IMG/VR virus record: IMGVR_UViG_3300013117_000236 | Coordinates: 1 to 64,000 of that record | Source: a virus | Length of the DNA stretch: 64,000 nucleotides | Direction: 5' to 3' (one strand) | Position numbers and translations under genes: made by a program | Notes under the pieces: generated by a model | What the model was told of the DNA's origin: nothing | Seen by the model: the letters and a program-made list of their open reading frames with translations, nothing else | Databases searched by the model: none | Shown here: positions 48,864 to 57,948 of the stretch, in pieces | Numbering within the stretch: the stretch's first letter is position 1 | Layout: each line of letters opens with the position of its first letter

Positions 48864-51236
48864 ATGGCTTCCAAACGAATCTATGGTACTACTGTGAAAA
48901 AATGGGCGAAAAAGGTAGGTATGGTAGGGATACCCCTAGGAGTTTTAATATACGTATTCCTTGCCGTAAACGGATTTATTATAATTACCGGATATTCTGG
49001 AGACGTAACGTGCGCAGGAACTATAGAAGAACCATGTTATGCTTATATTAATTTCACACCAGTTATTGACGTATTCATATATCCTACAAACGATTCTACG
49101 TGGGTATTTAATGCCGAACCTACTGTAAGAGAGTTACAACTACATAGAACTTGGGGGAAAGGATGGAGAGAAATTAAGTTTGACCAAAAATGTAAGGGGA
49201 CTTGGTGTGGTAAACCGTATAGCGATACTAGACCTACTGCTGAATATATTTACGCATTTAGAGCAGGAAGGAACTATTCTATAAGATTTACTGCTTACAA
49301 AAACAAAATTACGGACACTGTTAAGTGGGGATTTGGAATAGTAGACCCGACATGGTTAGGTTATACATCAGATGATTTCTTTGTTGAACTTATTGATAAT
49401 AAAGTATTAGGTCCAACAAGCGGAGAAGCGATGTTCAAAATTACCAATCCTTCAACGTTTAGTATTAATACTGATTTAGATATTTTAATTGAATCTGTAT
49501 TAGGAGCATCAGAAATAACGAAGTTATTAATTTATGAAACTGAAATAATTATAAAAAACATAACTACAAGTTTTAGAGTATCAGATAATACAGGATGTTT
49601 TACAATTAAAGAAATTGTCATTAATAATAAAACACAGGAAAAAATTAACAAGTCATACGGTTGTGAAACGTATCATATTGAAAATAAATATCATTTGGAA
49701 ACAATATATGAATATGAAGAAATATTTGGCAATATCACTTTAAAACCAAAAGAATCTAAAATATATACTATTAGAGGTTACTGGAATGCTAAATTAGGTG
49801 ATAATAGTAGAGAGTGGATTCCAAAAATTATTGTCGCAGGGACAAAAATAAAACAGAATAAGTGGGCATGGTGGAATGCTAATTGGGGAAACAGAAGACA
49901 AATAAATGTTACTAATAATAATTGTTCTTATGCTTTACCGACAAATTACTCTATTAATATTACATTAAATACAACTGGAGATAATTTTATGATTAATGGT
50001 AGTGACGTAAGGATAGTATTTAATAATGATACAGAACTTGATAGAGTTAATAGGACATTATTTAATACTGTAAATACTGATATATGGTTTGCAACAGTAG
50101 AAGAAATTCCTGCTTGTACTTCTGATTTAAGATATGAAGTATTTTATAACTTCTCCACAGCAGGTGCTCCACCGAATAATGGAAGTAAAGTATTTCTTTC
50201 CTACACTGATTTTGATGATGGAACATTAGGAGAAGATTTATATGTCAATGCTTCTAACTTTGAAGCTGGTTCTGGTATTTCCTTCTTAAATAATACATTA
50301 GGTGTTTTGTTGGTTTCAAGTGGAGGTGTAGCATCTCATTACACATTATACAGTAATGTGTCATACGGAGAAACTTATCCAAATAATTCTCTTATGGAGA
50401 TTAGAATGAATTTTAGTAAAACTGACGCTGTGGGTTCTAATTTTAAATTCGGGTTTAATAATGGAGCGGGTGGAACCGAAATTAATGCTACATATATTAG
50501 GTCTGATTATAATGCAAACCCAAAGTTTAGAATTACAAGTTATAGCAGTGGAAATTTAACTACTGTTGCACTATCTAATCCTCCCCCTCCCGCTAATGGT
50601 ATATGGTATAAATATCAATTGATACGGAATAATACTGGTTGTTTCAGTATTGATGATGTTGTATTAGATTGTGTTGATGAAAATGTGTCACAAGCAGATA
50701 TGGAGTTTTTCATTCAATATGAAGCAGGAATTTCAGGTAAAACAACACAATCAAGTATTGACCATATTCTCATCAGAAAATATTTACATCCCATACCTAC
50801 CACATCTTTAGGTGATGAAGAGATAGGTAGAGTTGATACTAACTTTACAGCATGGAATGGAACTCATTGGGAAGACCCATATATTTATTTCCCTACATAT
50901 TATTGTAATATAAATGAGTCAAACTGTACTTCAACAGTATATAATGCTAGTAGGGGTGATTATAGGATAATTAATAATGGTACTGAAGTTGAAGGTAATA
51001 CAATACAGATGAAATTAAATGAATCTTTAGTAGGTTCAGACTTAGAGTATACATGTGGTAACCAGAGTAATTTAAGCGCGGAAACGTTCTTTCAGATTAA
51101 TTTAACTAATACATATTTGACAGTACATAATGGAACTATTGCAGTTGGTGATAGTGTTGATATATGGTGTTGGTTAAATGTAGGAACTACACCGAAGTTT
51201 GACAAATATATTGAAGTATTTGCCAATATTGTATAG
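48864..51236 (+). CDS. Membrane-anchored sequon-rich giant surface protein (DUF2341-like)
   Basis: 790 residues. A basic N-terminus and one signal-anchor helix (about 18-43) are followed by a beta-rich ectodomain with over 30 N-x-S/T sequons, paired cysteines, and near residue 332 WWNANWGNRRQINVTNN, the start of a DUF2341-type domain seen in archaeal surface proteins. Being inside the tail operon suggests a receptor-binding or tail-tip role, but the membrane anchor argues for display on the infected cell. One of the strangest genes here. Confidence 0.72.
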   Translation: MASKRIYGTTVKKWAKKVGMVGIPLGVLIYVFLAVNGFIIITGYSGDVTCAGTIEEPCYAYINFTPVIDVFIYPTNDSTWVFNAEPTVRELQLHRTWGKGWREIKFDQKCKGTWCGKPYSDTRPTAEYIYAFRAGRNYSIRFTAYKNKITDTVKWGFGIVDPTWLGYTSDDFFVELIDNKVLGPTSGEAMFKITNPSTFSINTDLDILIESVLGASEITKLLIYETEIIIKNITTSFRVSDNTGCFTIKEIVINNKTQEKINKSYGCETYHIENKYHLETIYEYEEIFGNITLKPKESKIYTIRGYWNAKLGDNSREWIPKIIVAGTKIKQNKWAWWNANWGNRRQINVTNNNCSYALPTNYSINITLNTTGDNFMINGSDVRIVFNNDTELDRVNRTLFNTVNTDIWFATVEEIPACTSDLRYEVFYNFSTAGAPPNNGSKVFLSYTDFDDGTLGEDLYVNASNFEAGSGISFLNNTLGVLLVSSGGVASHYTLYSNVSYGETYPNNSLMEIRMNFSKTDAVGSNFKFGFNNGAGGTEINATYIRSDYNANPKFRITSYSSGNLTTVALSNPPPPANGIWYKYQLIRNNTGCFSIDDVVLDCVDENVSQADMEFFIQYEAGISGKTTQSSIDHILIRKYLHPIPTTSLGDEEIGRVDTNFTAWNGTHWEDPYIYFPTYYCNINESNCTSTVYNASRGDYRIINNGTEVEGNTIQMKLNESLVGSDLEYTCGNQSNLSAETFFQINLTNTYLTVHNGTIAVGDSVDIWCWLNVGTTPKFDKYIEVFANIV

Positions 51237-51244
51237 GAGGTAAT

Positions 51245-52795
51245 ATGCCAGAAAGTAGAGGAAGAGTACATTTTGTAGTGAGGCGAGCGCATGAACCAAG
51301 GTTTAAGGTAGAGATTAATCATGCAGGAGAAGGTCTTATAGATGTTAGTAGCTATGTACTTGACGAAGCAAACTTTACTAAAAGTACCACTGAGATGGTA
51401 GGGACAGGTAATATGACATTAGATAAAGATGTATTAAATGCGATAACTGATTTAAATTCAAACGATGAAATAAAAATTCACCTAAATTATACAAACCCAG
51501 ATGAACACGTATTTACAGGAATAATAGAAAACATAGGGCAACAAGGTGACAAAATTAGTTTTGATTTTGCTGATTACGGGAAATTAGTAGTTCAAAGAAC
51601 ATATACAGGAGTATTTAGAGAAGATTCAGCTACAGGTAATTTAATTGACATAGTGAAAACAATATTAACAGTTAGATTTCCTGAGTTAACATATAATGAT
51701 ACTACCTTACCAACTACAACTGATGAGTTCTTTAGATATGCTGTACAAAATACACCATGTAACGAAATATTCGATTATATTGCTGGGATACTTAATAGAC
51801 AGTGGTGGATTGATAAAGATAAGATATTTCATATGGAGAATAGAGAATTTGTAGACTCAGAACAAACAATTACTGTAGGTGTTAATGTAATAGGTAATTT
51901 GTTAATTGCTACTGATGTTAGTCGATGGGCGAATTATGTTATAGTTGATGGGAGGACATTTTTAGTAGGATTCCAAGATGGATTTTCGGGCGATGGTGTT
52001 ACCACAGAATTTACTCTATCGGCAATACCTTTTGATATAGAAGTAAAAGTAGGTGCTACAGGTTCGGAAGTATATATGACAGGTAGTTTTGTTGGTGCTG
52101 AAGGTTATACTGCTGTAGATTACACCATAGACCAATTAGATAAAACAATAACATTCCAAATTGCCGCACCAGCAAGTGGTGATAATATTTTGGTTGATTA
52201 TAGATATATGGTAAAAGTTCACGAAGAATTACCTGATGATGCTTCGATAGGAGAATTTAGGAGAGTCGAAAAGTATTTACCATTAGGTGCAGTTGAGAGT
52301 CAATCAGATGCACTTACTATTGCTCAAAATTATTTAACACTATATTCAAAACCATTAAAGATTTATACAGCACGTGTACCAGGGTCAATAAGTATTGACA
52401 TTGGTAAGAAAGTAACTCTTGTTGATTCAGGAAATAGTATAAATAAGTTAGTTAATATAGTAGGTATAACACACAACTTTGGAACTAATGGTTGGACAAC
52501 AGATGTACAAATGGTTGATTTCCCTGCAGAATTTCCAGATATGTATGCAGACCTGATTGCAAGAGTTAGAAGATTAGAGGAACTTGATAAGATTAGTGGT
52601 TTATACATATTGAATTATTTATCTTATGGGAGTAGAATTGATATTGGTATTGTAGCAAATGTATATACTCAAGCAATTAATAATTCATTTGTATTAGACC
52701 ATACAAATAATGGATTACTTGGTAGTGGTGGGAGTCCACAACCAATATTAGGAGATAATAGAGGAGCAGAAACGTTAATAGTGGAGGATTTGTAA
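51245..52795 (+). CDS. Baseplate hub / tail protein (gp27- or Dit/Tal-like)
   Basis: 516 residues. The start (FKVEINHAGEGLIDVSSYVLD, then MTLDKDVLNAITDLNSNDEIKI) and the later PGSISIDIGKKVTLVD fit the hub-type tail protein family that caps the tail tube (late control D/gp27-like barrels). AGGAGGTAAT precedes the ATG. Confidence 0.65.
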   Translation: MPESRGRVHFVVRRAHEPRFKVEINHAGEGLIDVSSYVLDEANFTKSTTEMVGTGNMTLDKDVLNAITDLNSNDEIKIHLNYTNPDEHVFTGIIENIGQQGDKISFDFADYGKLVVQRTYTGVFREDSATGNLIDIVKTILTVRFPELTYNDTTLPTTTDEFFRYAVQNTPCNEIFDYIAGILNRQWWIDKDKIFHMENREFVDSEQTITVGVNVIGNLLIATDVSRWANYVIVDGRTFLVGFQDGFSGDGVTTEFTLSAIPFDIEVKVGATGSEVYMTGSFVGAEGYTAVDYTIDQLDKTITFQIAAPASGDNILVDYRYMVKVHEELPDDASIGEFRRVEKYLPLGAVESQSDALTIAQNYLTLYSKPLKIYTARVPGSISIDIGKKVTLVDSGNSINKLVNIVGITHNFGTNGWTTDVQMVDFPAEFPDMYADLIARVRRLEELDKISGLYILNYLSYGSRIDIGIVANVYTQAINNSFVLDHTNNGLLGSGGSPQPILGDNRGAETLIVEDL

Positions 52796-52796
52796 T

Positions 52797-53195
52797 ATGG
52801 TAATAAAAGTAACTGATATTTTAACTAACCTATTAGCTACTCATTTAGAGTCTAAGAATCAATACTTTTGTGTAGGAACAGGTGATGTTGCAACAAGTGG
52901 CGACCAATCGGATTTGAATTATCCAATTGCAATAGATTCAGGTGACCCTACAAATAGAAATAAAGTTATTGAAAGTGGTACCATCAATGCTAACATGGTT
53001 GTATTGACATATAGATTAGCTTCAACGGAACCATCTGGAATACCTGTAACACTTAATGAAATAGGAACATTTAATGCACAAACAGATAGTGATGATTTGA
53101 ATTCAAGATATGTACTACCGACAGGTCAAACAAAAGATAATTTAAGTGAGTGGGTAATAAGGGCTACCGCAACAATAATTGAAAGCGGTACTTAG
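52797..53195 (+). CDS. Tail tip accessory protein, 132 aa
   Basis: Beta-rich; its layout (VGTGDVATSGDQSDLNYPI, IESGTINANMVVLTYRL, IPVTLNEIGTF) resembles baseplate/tail-fibre joining proteins. Precedes the collar-type proteins. Role from context. Confidence 0.5.
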   Translation: MVIKVTDILTNLLATHLESKNQYFCVGTGDVATSGDQSDLNYPIAIDSGDPTNRNKVIESGTINANMVVLTYRLASTEPSGIPVTLNEIGTFNAQTDSDDLNSRYVLPTGQTKDNLSEWVIRATATIIESGT

Positions 53196-53204
53196 GAGTA
53201 AAGT

Positions 53205-53627
53205 ATGGCATTCGGAAAATGGAATGTAACAGGGGACCTTACGTGGGTTGATAGTGAAATATTGTTTTCATCAGAATTGAATGATACTTTAGATGAGGCG
53301 ATACAACCAGTAGGAAGTATTATGGCTTGGGCTAAGAGTTTTACTGGAGTACCTAATTTACCTATTGGTTGGGTAGAGTGCGATGGTAGTACTTTAAGTG
53401 ATAGTGATAGTCCTTTAGATGGAGAAACTCTACCTGATTTAAATGGAGATAATAGATTCCTTAGAGGAGATAGTACAAGCGGAACAACAGGTGGAGCTGG
53501 TTCGCATACGCATGGTAATCCTGTTAGTTCATCAATCTATGGACATGATGGTTCTAATCAACAACACGCATCCTCTTCTAATTTACCGGTGTACTATGAG
53601 ATTGTTTGGATTATAAGGATTAAGTAA
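53205..53627 (+). CDS. Tail collar-type tip protein, copy 1
   Basis: 140 residues. Shared plan: AFGKWN start, helix-forming DLN/ELND segment, IGWVECDGSTLSD (collar motif G-W-x-E-C-D-G-S), PDLNGDNRFLRGDST and SHTHG, and a YYEIVWIIRIK end. Likely trimeric fibre tip that binds the host surface. Confidence 0.72.
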   Translation: MAFGKWNVTGDLTWVDSEILFSSELNDTLDEAIQPVGSIMAWAKSFTGVPNLPIGWVECDGSTLSDSDSPLDGETLPDLNGDNRFLRGDSTSGTTGGAGSHTHGNPVSSSIYGHDGSNQQHASSSNLPVYYEIVWIIRIK

Positions 53628-53628
53628 T

Positions 53629-54048
53629 ATGGCTTTCGGAAAATGGAATACTAGCGGAGAAACGACATGGACAGATGACGACGTGTTAATGGCTACTGAT
53701 TTAAATGATACGTTTGATGGGACAATTCCACCGATAGGTTCTATTATGGGATGGACGAAGTCATTTGGTGGTGTTCCTCAAACTATACCTACTGGGTGGA
53801 TGGAATGTGATGGTTCTACGATTGATGATGCTGACTCGCCTATGGATAATACCACAGTACCGGATTTAACAGGTGGTCAATTAACTAGAGGTAATTCAAC
53901 AAGTGGAGGAACAGGTGGTGGTGATACGCATACGCACGGAGTACAAGCAGGTGGTGGTTATGGTCACAATGGAAATAGTAGAATACATAGTACCGAAAAT
54001 AGCGTTCCACCATACTATGAAGTTGTTTGGATTATAAGATTTAAGTGA
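53629..54048 (+). CDS. Tail collar-type tip protein, copy 2
   Basis: 139 residues, paralogue of the previous gene: AFGKWNTSG, TGWMECDGSTIDD, PDLTGGQLTRGNST, THTHG, YYEVVWIIRFK. Differences cluster between the conserved blocks, near the C-terminal tip, as expected for receptor-contact diversity. Confidence 0.72.
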   Translation: MAFGKWNTSGETTWTDDDVLMATDLNDTFDGTIPPIGSIMGWTKSFGGVPQTIPTGWMECDGSTIDDADSPMDNTTVPDLTGGQLTRGNSTSGGTGGGDTHTHGVQAGGGYGHNGNSRIHSTENSVPPYYEVVWIIRFK

Positions 54049-54052
54049 TATT

Positions 54053-54466
54053 ATGGCATTTGGTAAATTTAGTAGCGGTGAATTAGATTGGAAGAAAGGA
54101 GGAGTGTTAACTGCAAGTGATTTGAATCAAATAGCAAAAGTTATTCCACCGATAGGAGGAATAATTCCTTGGCTTAAAACACTAACAGGCGTTCCTCAAA
54201 CACTTCCTGCAGGATATGCTGAGTGTGATGGTTCAGCTATTAGTGATGGTGATAGCCCTTTAGATGGTGAAACTTTACCAGACCTAAATGGGAATAATAA
54301 TTTTCTTAGGGGCGAAACTACTAGTGGAGGTACTGGAGGAGCATCTACGCATACACATGGAGTAACTGCAGGAGGAGTTTATGCTCATTCTGGTAGTATG
54401 CCTCATACTACTGATAGTCATGAACCTACATACTATGATGTTGTATATATTATGAGAATAAAATAA
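54053..54466 (+). CDS. Tail collar-type tip protein, copy 3
   Basis: 137 residues, third paralogue: AFGKFSSG, AGYAECDGSAISD, PDLNGNNNFLRGETT, THTHG, YYDVVYIMRIK. Three tandem copies in one operon could form hetero-trimers or serve alternative hosts. Confidence 0.72.
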   Translation: MAFGKFSSGELDWKKGGVLTASDLNQIAKVIPPIGGIIPWLKTLTGVPQTLPAGYAECDGSAISDGDSPLDGETLPDLNGNNNFLRGETTSGGTGGASTHTHGVTAGGVYAHSGSMPHTTDSHEPTYYDVVYIMRIK

Positions 54467-54479
54467 TGGAGGTAAAAAT

Positions 54480-54713
54480 ATGGTAGAAGCAATAATAACT
54501 TCAGATAAAACATTTGGTGATAATAGAGAAATAGCCTTTAAAGTTACTGCTAAAGGAGAGGAAGTTTACTCTTCATTCATCATAGGGAAAGACACACAAG
54601 ATGAAAAGATAAAACTAGAAGTTAAAAAAATATCAAAAGAAATAATAGGCAAAGCGAATAAGACTAATACTACTAATAACAACTTAACTAACACCAAAGT
54701 TAACGTAGATTAA
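54480..54713 (+). CDS. Hypothetical protein, 77 aa
   Basis: Beta hairpins followed by a helix and a low-complexity Asn/Thr/Lys tail. ATGGAGGTAAAAAT before the ATG. May be a chaperone of the tip proteins (small gene directly after fibres), but this is only positional. Confidence 0.5.
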   Translation: MVEAIITSDKTFGDNREIAFKVTAKGEEVYSSFIIGKDTQDEKIKLEVKKISKEIIGKANKTNTTNNNLTNTKVNVD

Positions 54714-54737
54714 AATTTAAAAAAGGAGGGTTAAAAT

Positions 54738-55016
54738 ATGGATGCAATGATAATAGTACCATTCCTGTTAGCAATAGGAAGAGCTATTAACGGAGCTGCA
54801 AAAGCATGGAAGAATATGGGACCAGAATTTGAAATGAATTGGATTAGATTCATTGGCAGTATAGTAATCCTTTTAGTAATTGCTCTTGTAGCACAGTTTG
54901 GAATGGCAACTCTAGGTATGGTCGACACTTTAATGTTAATACTCGGCCAAATAGGATTTGGATGGATAGGTACTAACATAATTGAAGACGTAATTCAGGG
55001 TAAGAACGGAGAATGA
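54738..55016 (+). CDS. Holin-like membrane protein, 92 aa
   Basis: Two to three hydrophobic segments (about 2-18, 36-57, 60-84) with short charged ends, AAAAGGAGGGTTAAAAT before the ATG, last gene of the rightward block. Size, position at the end of the late operon and topology fit a holin or other egress protein. No lysin is encoded nearby. Confidence 0.55.
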   Translation: MDAMIIVPFLLAIGRAINGAAKAWKNMGPEFEMNWIRFIGSIVILLVIALVAQFGMATLGMVDTLMLILGQIGFGWIGTNIIEDVIQGKNGE

Positions 55017-55026
55017 TTATAATTTA

Positions 55027-55056
55027 CACTAAAAATCCATTTCCCTTTTTTTAGTG
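55027..55056 (+). terminator. Terminator between convergent gene blocks
   Basis: CACTAAAAA pairs with TTTTTAGTG and is followed by GGGGTATTTTTTATTG, a T-rich tail. It ends the long rightward late transcript. Confidence 0.6.
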
Positions 55057-55210
55057 GGGGTATTTTTTATTGATTTTCAATGCCCTCTACTGTTTTTTGT
55101 TCATAGTTAATTGTATATTATCTATAGTATTATTTATTGTAGATACTAGATATTTAAAGAGTTTAAAGAATTGTATGGATGTAAAGCAAATACCCTACCT
55201 GCTTCTAGAA
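55057..55210. other. Convergent intergenic space
   Basis: About 150 AT-rich bases after the terminator and before the stop of the leftward XPF-type nuclease. No gene, repeat or promoter of note seen. Confidence 0.5.
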
Positions 55211-55894
55211 TTATCCACTATCTTCTTTTGTTTGGTTGATGTTGAGTAATTCCTGCGTGATTGCGCGTCCAATCCCCTTGATTATAGGGAAGTTCTCAAT
55301 AGTTATAGGTTCTTTATTACTTTTATTAATTACCATTAAGTCTAACTTACTTTTTATTGCTTCGGCTCTACCCTGACTTATTTTTGGTATGCACATAAAC
55401 ATTGTCATTTTAACGTCTTCTATCGTCATCTTTGACCTTATTGTCATCAAGTCAGTATCTAATATGGTAGGCGCTTTACCTTCTTTCGCTTTCTCAACTA
55501 TTTTACCTACTAACTTAATTAGTTGGGTATCATTATCTACTTGCGCCATCTTTACATTGTATTTCACTAGTAGTGAGGATAATAATCCTACTTGATGGTT
55601 TACTGTCCATCCTCTCATGTGTGGATTAAAATATAATTCTTTAAACGACCCACTAATTAGTAAATAATTATTTGGGTAATTTTCTTGCATTTGTAATAGT
55701 TGTTTCTGTAACCTTTTAGTTCTTACCGACATAACCAAATCTTGAATTGTCTTTCTCTCTATACAAATATCTTTATAGACAAAATCACCTATTGGTAATG
55801 CTTCTTTTGTATGTTCTATCCCTTCCCTTTTCAGCATGTTAAATATTCTTGGGGTTTCTCTGGTATCTACCTTTAATGTATATTCATGTTCCAT
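55211..55894 (-). CDS. ERCC4/XPF-type structure-specific nuclease
   Basis: 227 residues: N-terminal ERCC4 nuclease with VDTRE (residues 9-13), IGDF, and the catalytic ERK-x3-D (IERKTIQDL at about 50-58), and a C-terminal helix-hairpin-helix (FPIIKGIGRAITQELL). Cuts branched DNA, as Mus81/Hef or XPF do, without the helicase domain. Last gene of the leftward replication operon. Confidence 0.88.
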   Translation of the reverse strand: MEHEYTLKVDTRETPRIFNMLKREGIEHTKEALPIGDFVYKDICIERKTIQDLVMSVRTKRLQKQLLQMQENYPNNYLLISGSFKELYFNPHMRGWTVNHQVGLLSSLLVKYNVKMAQVDNDTQLIKLVGKIVEKAKEGKAPTILDTDLMTIRSKMTIEDVKMTMFMCIPKISQGRAEAIKSKLDLMVINKSNKEPITIENFPIIKGIGRAITQELLNINQTKEDSG

Positions 55895-55898
55895 AATA

Positions 55899-56870
55899 TC
55901 ATTTATAAAACTTAAATTCCTTATCTTTTTTTGTTATAGGGTAACCTTCCCTTATCAAAAATTCCCAACGTGGGAAAAACAAGTCACCTCTTCCATAAAT
56001 GTAATGAAATTGCCTTTCATCAACAAGAGAGTGTTGGAACTTTTCGGGGCTCCAGTATTTTTTACAATACTCAATACAAAGTGGTAATGGAAAACCGGCT
56101 TCTCTAAACGCTAATATTGTGTAATACCTATCCCTCCACCCGCATCGCTTAGCCATTAGCATAGTAGTTATTAATGGTGGTAGTTTATCTATCAAGAACT
56201 TAAAATCTATATCTTTTGGTCCTGTAGGAGTAGTTAACAAACCTAATTCTAATATATCTATTTCTGGGTTATTAATATAACTTTTTAAATCTATTAAAAA
56301 CCCTTTATCTATTACTTGTTTAAAACTTTGTGATTGGGCAATATCTTCTATTTTTTTCAAGCTCAACTCATTAAGTTCAAAATCTGAAATAGGGATACAG
56401 AATCTTCTTCTATATGGTTTAATATTAAATGTATTTGGTATACGAGTAATTCTTCTCACATCTCCAATAACATGTTGGTCAACATCTTCCTTCTTTAAAC
56501 CTGCTTTACTTATTAAATCTAATTGTGCGTTACGTAATGCTGTTTTAGGATGTTGTGGCACTATTGTAGTATCAACAAAAACATATACATGAAATCCTCC
56601 ACCACTAAATAATACTACATGTTCCAATCCATTTTTTACTAGTAACTCATGGAATTGTCTGGTCTTTTCTAATGCTTTCGGTCCGTCAAAATCAAAGAAT
56701 AACTTATCAATACGAGGATTTTCGCTGCAATTATAAACACTTATGTAACAATCTATTTTACCATTGTACTTGTTGATGAGATAATATAACTCATCTCTAT
56801 TTCTTACAAGTACTCTCTTCCTACCAAATTCCCTCGGAAAGTCAGGGAACAATGTATCAATCAGATTCAT
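55899..56870 (-). CDS. Archaeo-eukaryotic primase with PriL-like C-terminus
   Basis: 323 residues. Catalytic AEP domain: LFFDFDG (D-x-D, about 57-63), VLFSGGGFHVYVF (about 86-98), and DVRRITRIPNT (about 140-150). The C-terminal part (LPPLITTMLMAKRCGWRDRY, then FPLPLCIEYC, then FHYIYGRGDLFFP) looks like the PriL Fe-S domain, but several ligand cysteines are absent. Synthesises primers for the family B polymerase encoded nearby. Confidence 0.85.
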   Translation of the reverse strand: MNLIDTLFPDFPREFGRKRVLVRNRDELYYLINKYNGKIDCYISVYNCSENPRIDKLFFDFDGPKALEKTRQFHELLVKNGLEHVVLFSGGGFHVYVFVDTTIVPQHPKTALRNAQLDLISKAGLKKEDVDQHVIGDVRRITRIPNTFNIKPYRRRFCIPISDFELNELSLKKIEDIAQSQSFKQVIDKGFLIDLKSYINNPEIDILELGLLTTPTGPKDIDFKFLIDKLPPLITTMLMAKRCGWRDRYYTILAFREAGFPLPLCIEYCKKYWSPEKFQHSLVDERQFHYIYGRGDLFFPRWEFLIREGYPITKKDKEFKFYK

Positions 56871-57036
56871 TTTCTACCACCTGTGTAAATAGTGCTAATA
56901 ATATCCAAAAGATTGCATATAGTATTGCTACTGTTTGGTGAGTTGCATATTCTGATACAAACTCCGCTATACACATTTGGTATATTGCACAAAGGACGAA
57001 AATTGCTGATGCGATTTCTCGTAAACCTACCTTCAT
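56857..57036 (-). CDS. Two-span membrane mini-protein, 59 aa
   Basis: Found by reading the gap: two hydrophobic helices (about 9-27 and 36-53). AAGAGGTGATAAT gives a strong ribosome site and the stop overlaps the primase start. Possibly tethers replication proteins to the membrane; that is speculation. Confidence 0.55.
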   Translation of the reverse strand: MKVGLREIASAIFVLCAIYQMCIAEFVSEYATHQTVAILYAIFWILLALFTQVVENESD

Positions 57037-57040
57037 ATTA

Positions 57041-57214
57041 TCACCTCTTTACTTTTTTAATTGTTATTTCTATTTTATCGTCATTTTCTAGATTTAGAGT
57101 TCTAGCTATCTTCCCCTTATTAGAAACCCATAACTCTCCTTGAATTCTTCCAAATTCAAAATTTATTTTATTCCATTGTATTTTAGTTCGGGCACTAAAA
57201 GTTACGCTTGTCAT
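57041..57214 (-). CDS. Small beta protein, 57 aa
   Basis: Found by reading the gap. Beta-rich with GELWVSNKGKIARTLNLEND, similar in layout to AbrB/SpoVT or translin-like small DNA-binding proteins, but the match is weak. ATGA overlap with the Cas4-like gene. Confidence 0.5.
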   Translation of the reverse strand: MTSVTFSARTKIQWNKINFEFGRIQGELWVSNKGKIARTLNLENDDKIEITIKKVKR

Positions 57215-57948
57215 TTTCTCACCTCCTCTAGTAAATGTTTCTCCCAGTCTCCTTTATTGTTTTCGTGACACAATTTCTTTACATTTTGTGGACACCAGAA
57301 ACAGTTCTTTGGTTTAATAGGAAAATATTCCATAGTAATACTCTTTTTAACTTGTTTTACTATACCTAACATCTTGTTAATATGTTCTTCAGTAATATCT
57401 ATCGATAGAATCTTACCTGTTTTTACAGCTATGATTCCTACTTTAGGTATAGGTTTCTTGAACGCTTCTCTAAATAAATAAGCATATACTGTCATCTCAA
57501 ATAAGTGTTTCTTAATTCCCTGAACTGTTCCTGTTTTATAATCATAAATATGGTAACGACCTTCTTTTGGCTCGTAATCAACTCTATCAATTATACCGCT
57601 CAAAGGACCAATCTTTAACTTTACTTCTTTATGTTTTGGTCTATAATGATGGCGCGGTAACCTGTTAAACCTTTCTGTTTCAATCTTTATAAAATTATCC
57701 ATCCAATCTTTATGGGCTCTCCAACTAATATCAGTCATTAAACTCTTTAAAGTGTTTTCAAAGTTTTTTGGTTGCATTGTTCCATAATCTAATCTATTAA
57801 AAAACTTCTCTGCTATATCGTGGAACCACGTACCTGCTTGCATGGCGGGGCTTGTAAACGGAACATCATTCAATTGTACGAGTTTATATTGTTGTGGACA
57901 ATTGCAATATTGCAATATTCTACTCTTACTTAGTTTTGGCACTTCCAT
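57211..57948 (-). CDS. Cas4/RecB-like PD-(D/E)XK nuclease with Fe-S cysteines
   Basis: 245 residues: N-terminal QYCNCPQQYKL, nuclease core with GIIDRVDYEP and YDYKTGT (D...D-x-K), then QMTVYAYL-like LFEMTVYAYLF, and a C-terminal FWCPQNVKKLC. Four cysteines (15, 17, about 218 and 226) could hold the Fe-S cluster of Cas4/AddB nucleases. No Cas1 or Cas2 is nearby, so a replication or recombination exonuclease is more likely than CRISPR adaptation. Overlaps the polymerase gene by 23 bases. Confidence 0.85.
   Translation of the reverse strand: MEVPKLSKSRILQYCNCPQQYKLVQLNDVPFTSPAMQAGTWFHDIAEKFFNRLDYGTMQPKNFENTLKSLMTDISWRAHKDWMDNFIKIETERFNRLPRHHYRPKHKEVKLKIGPLSGIIDRVDYEPKEGRYHIYDYKTGTVQGIKKHLFEMTVYAYLFREAFKKPIPKVGIIAVKTGKILSIDITEEHINKMLGIVKQVKKSITMEYFPIKPKNCFWCPQNVKKLCHENNKGDWEKHLLEEVRK

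Noticed and set aside
53205-54466. Diversity-generating retroelement target
   Set aside because: The tandem tip genes lack an adjacent reverse transcriptase, template repeat or AAY-rich variable tract.
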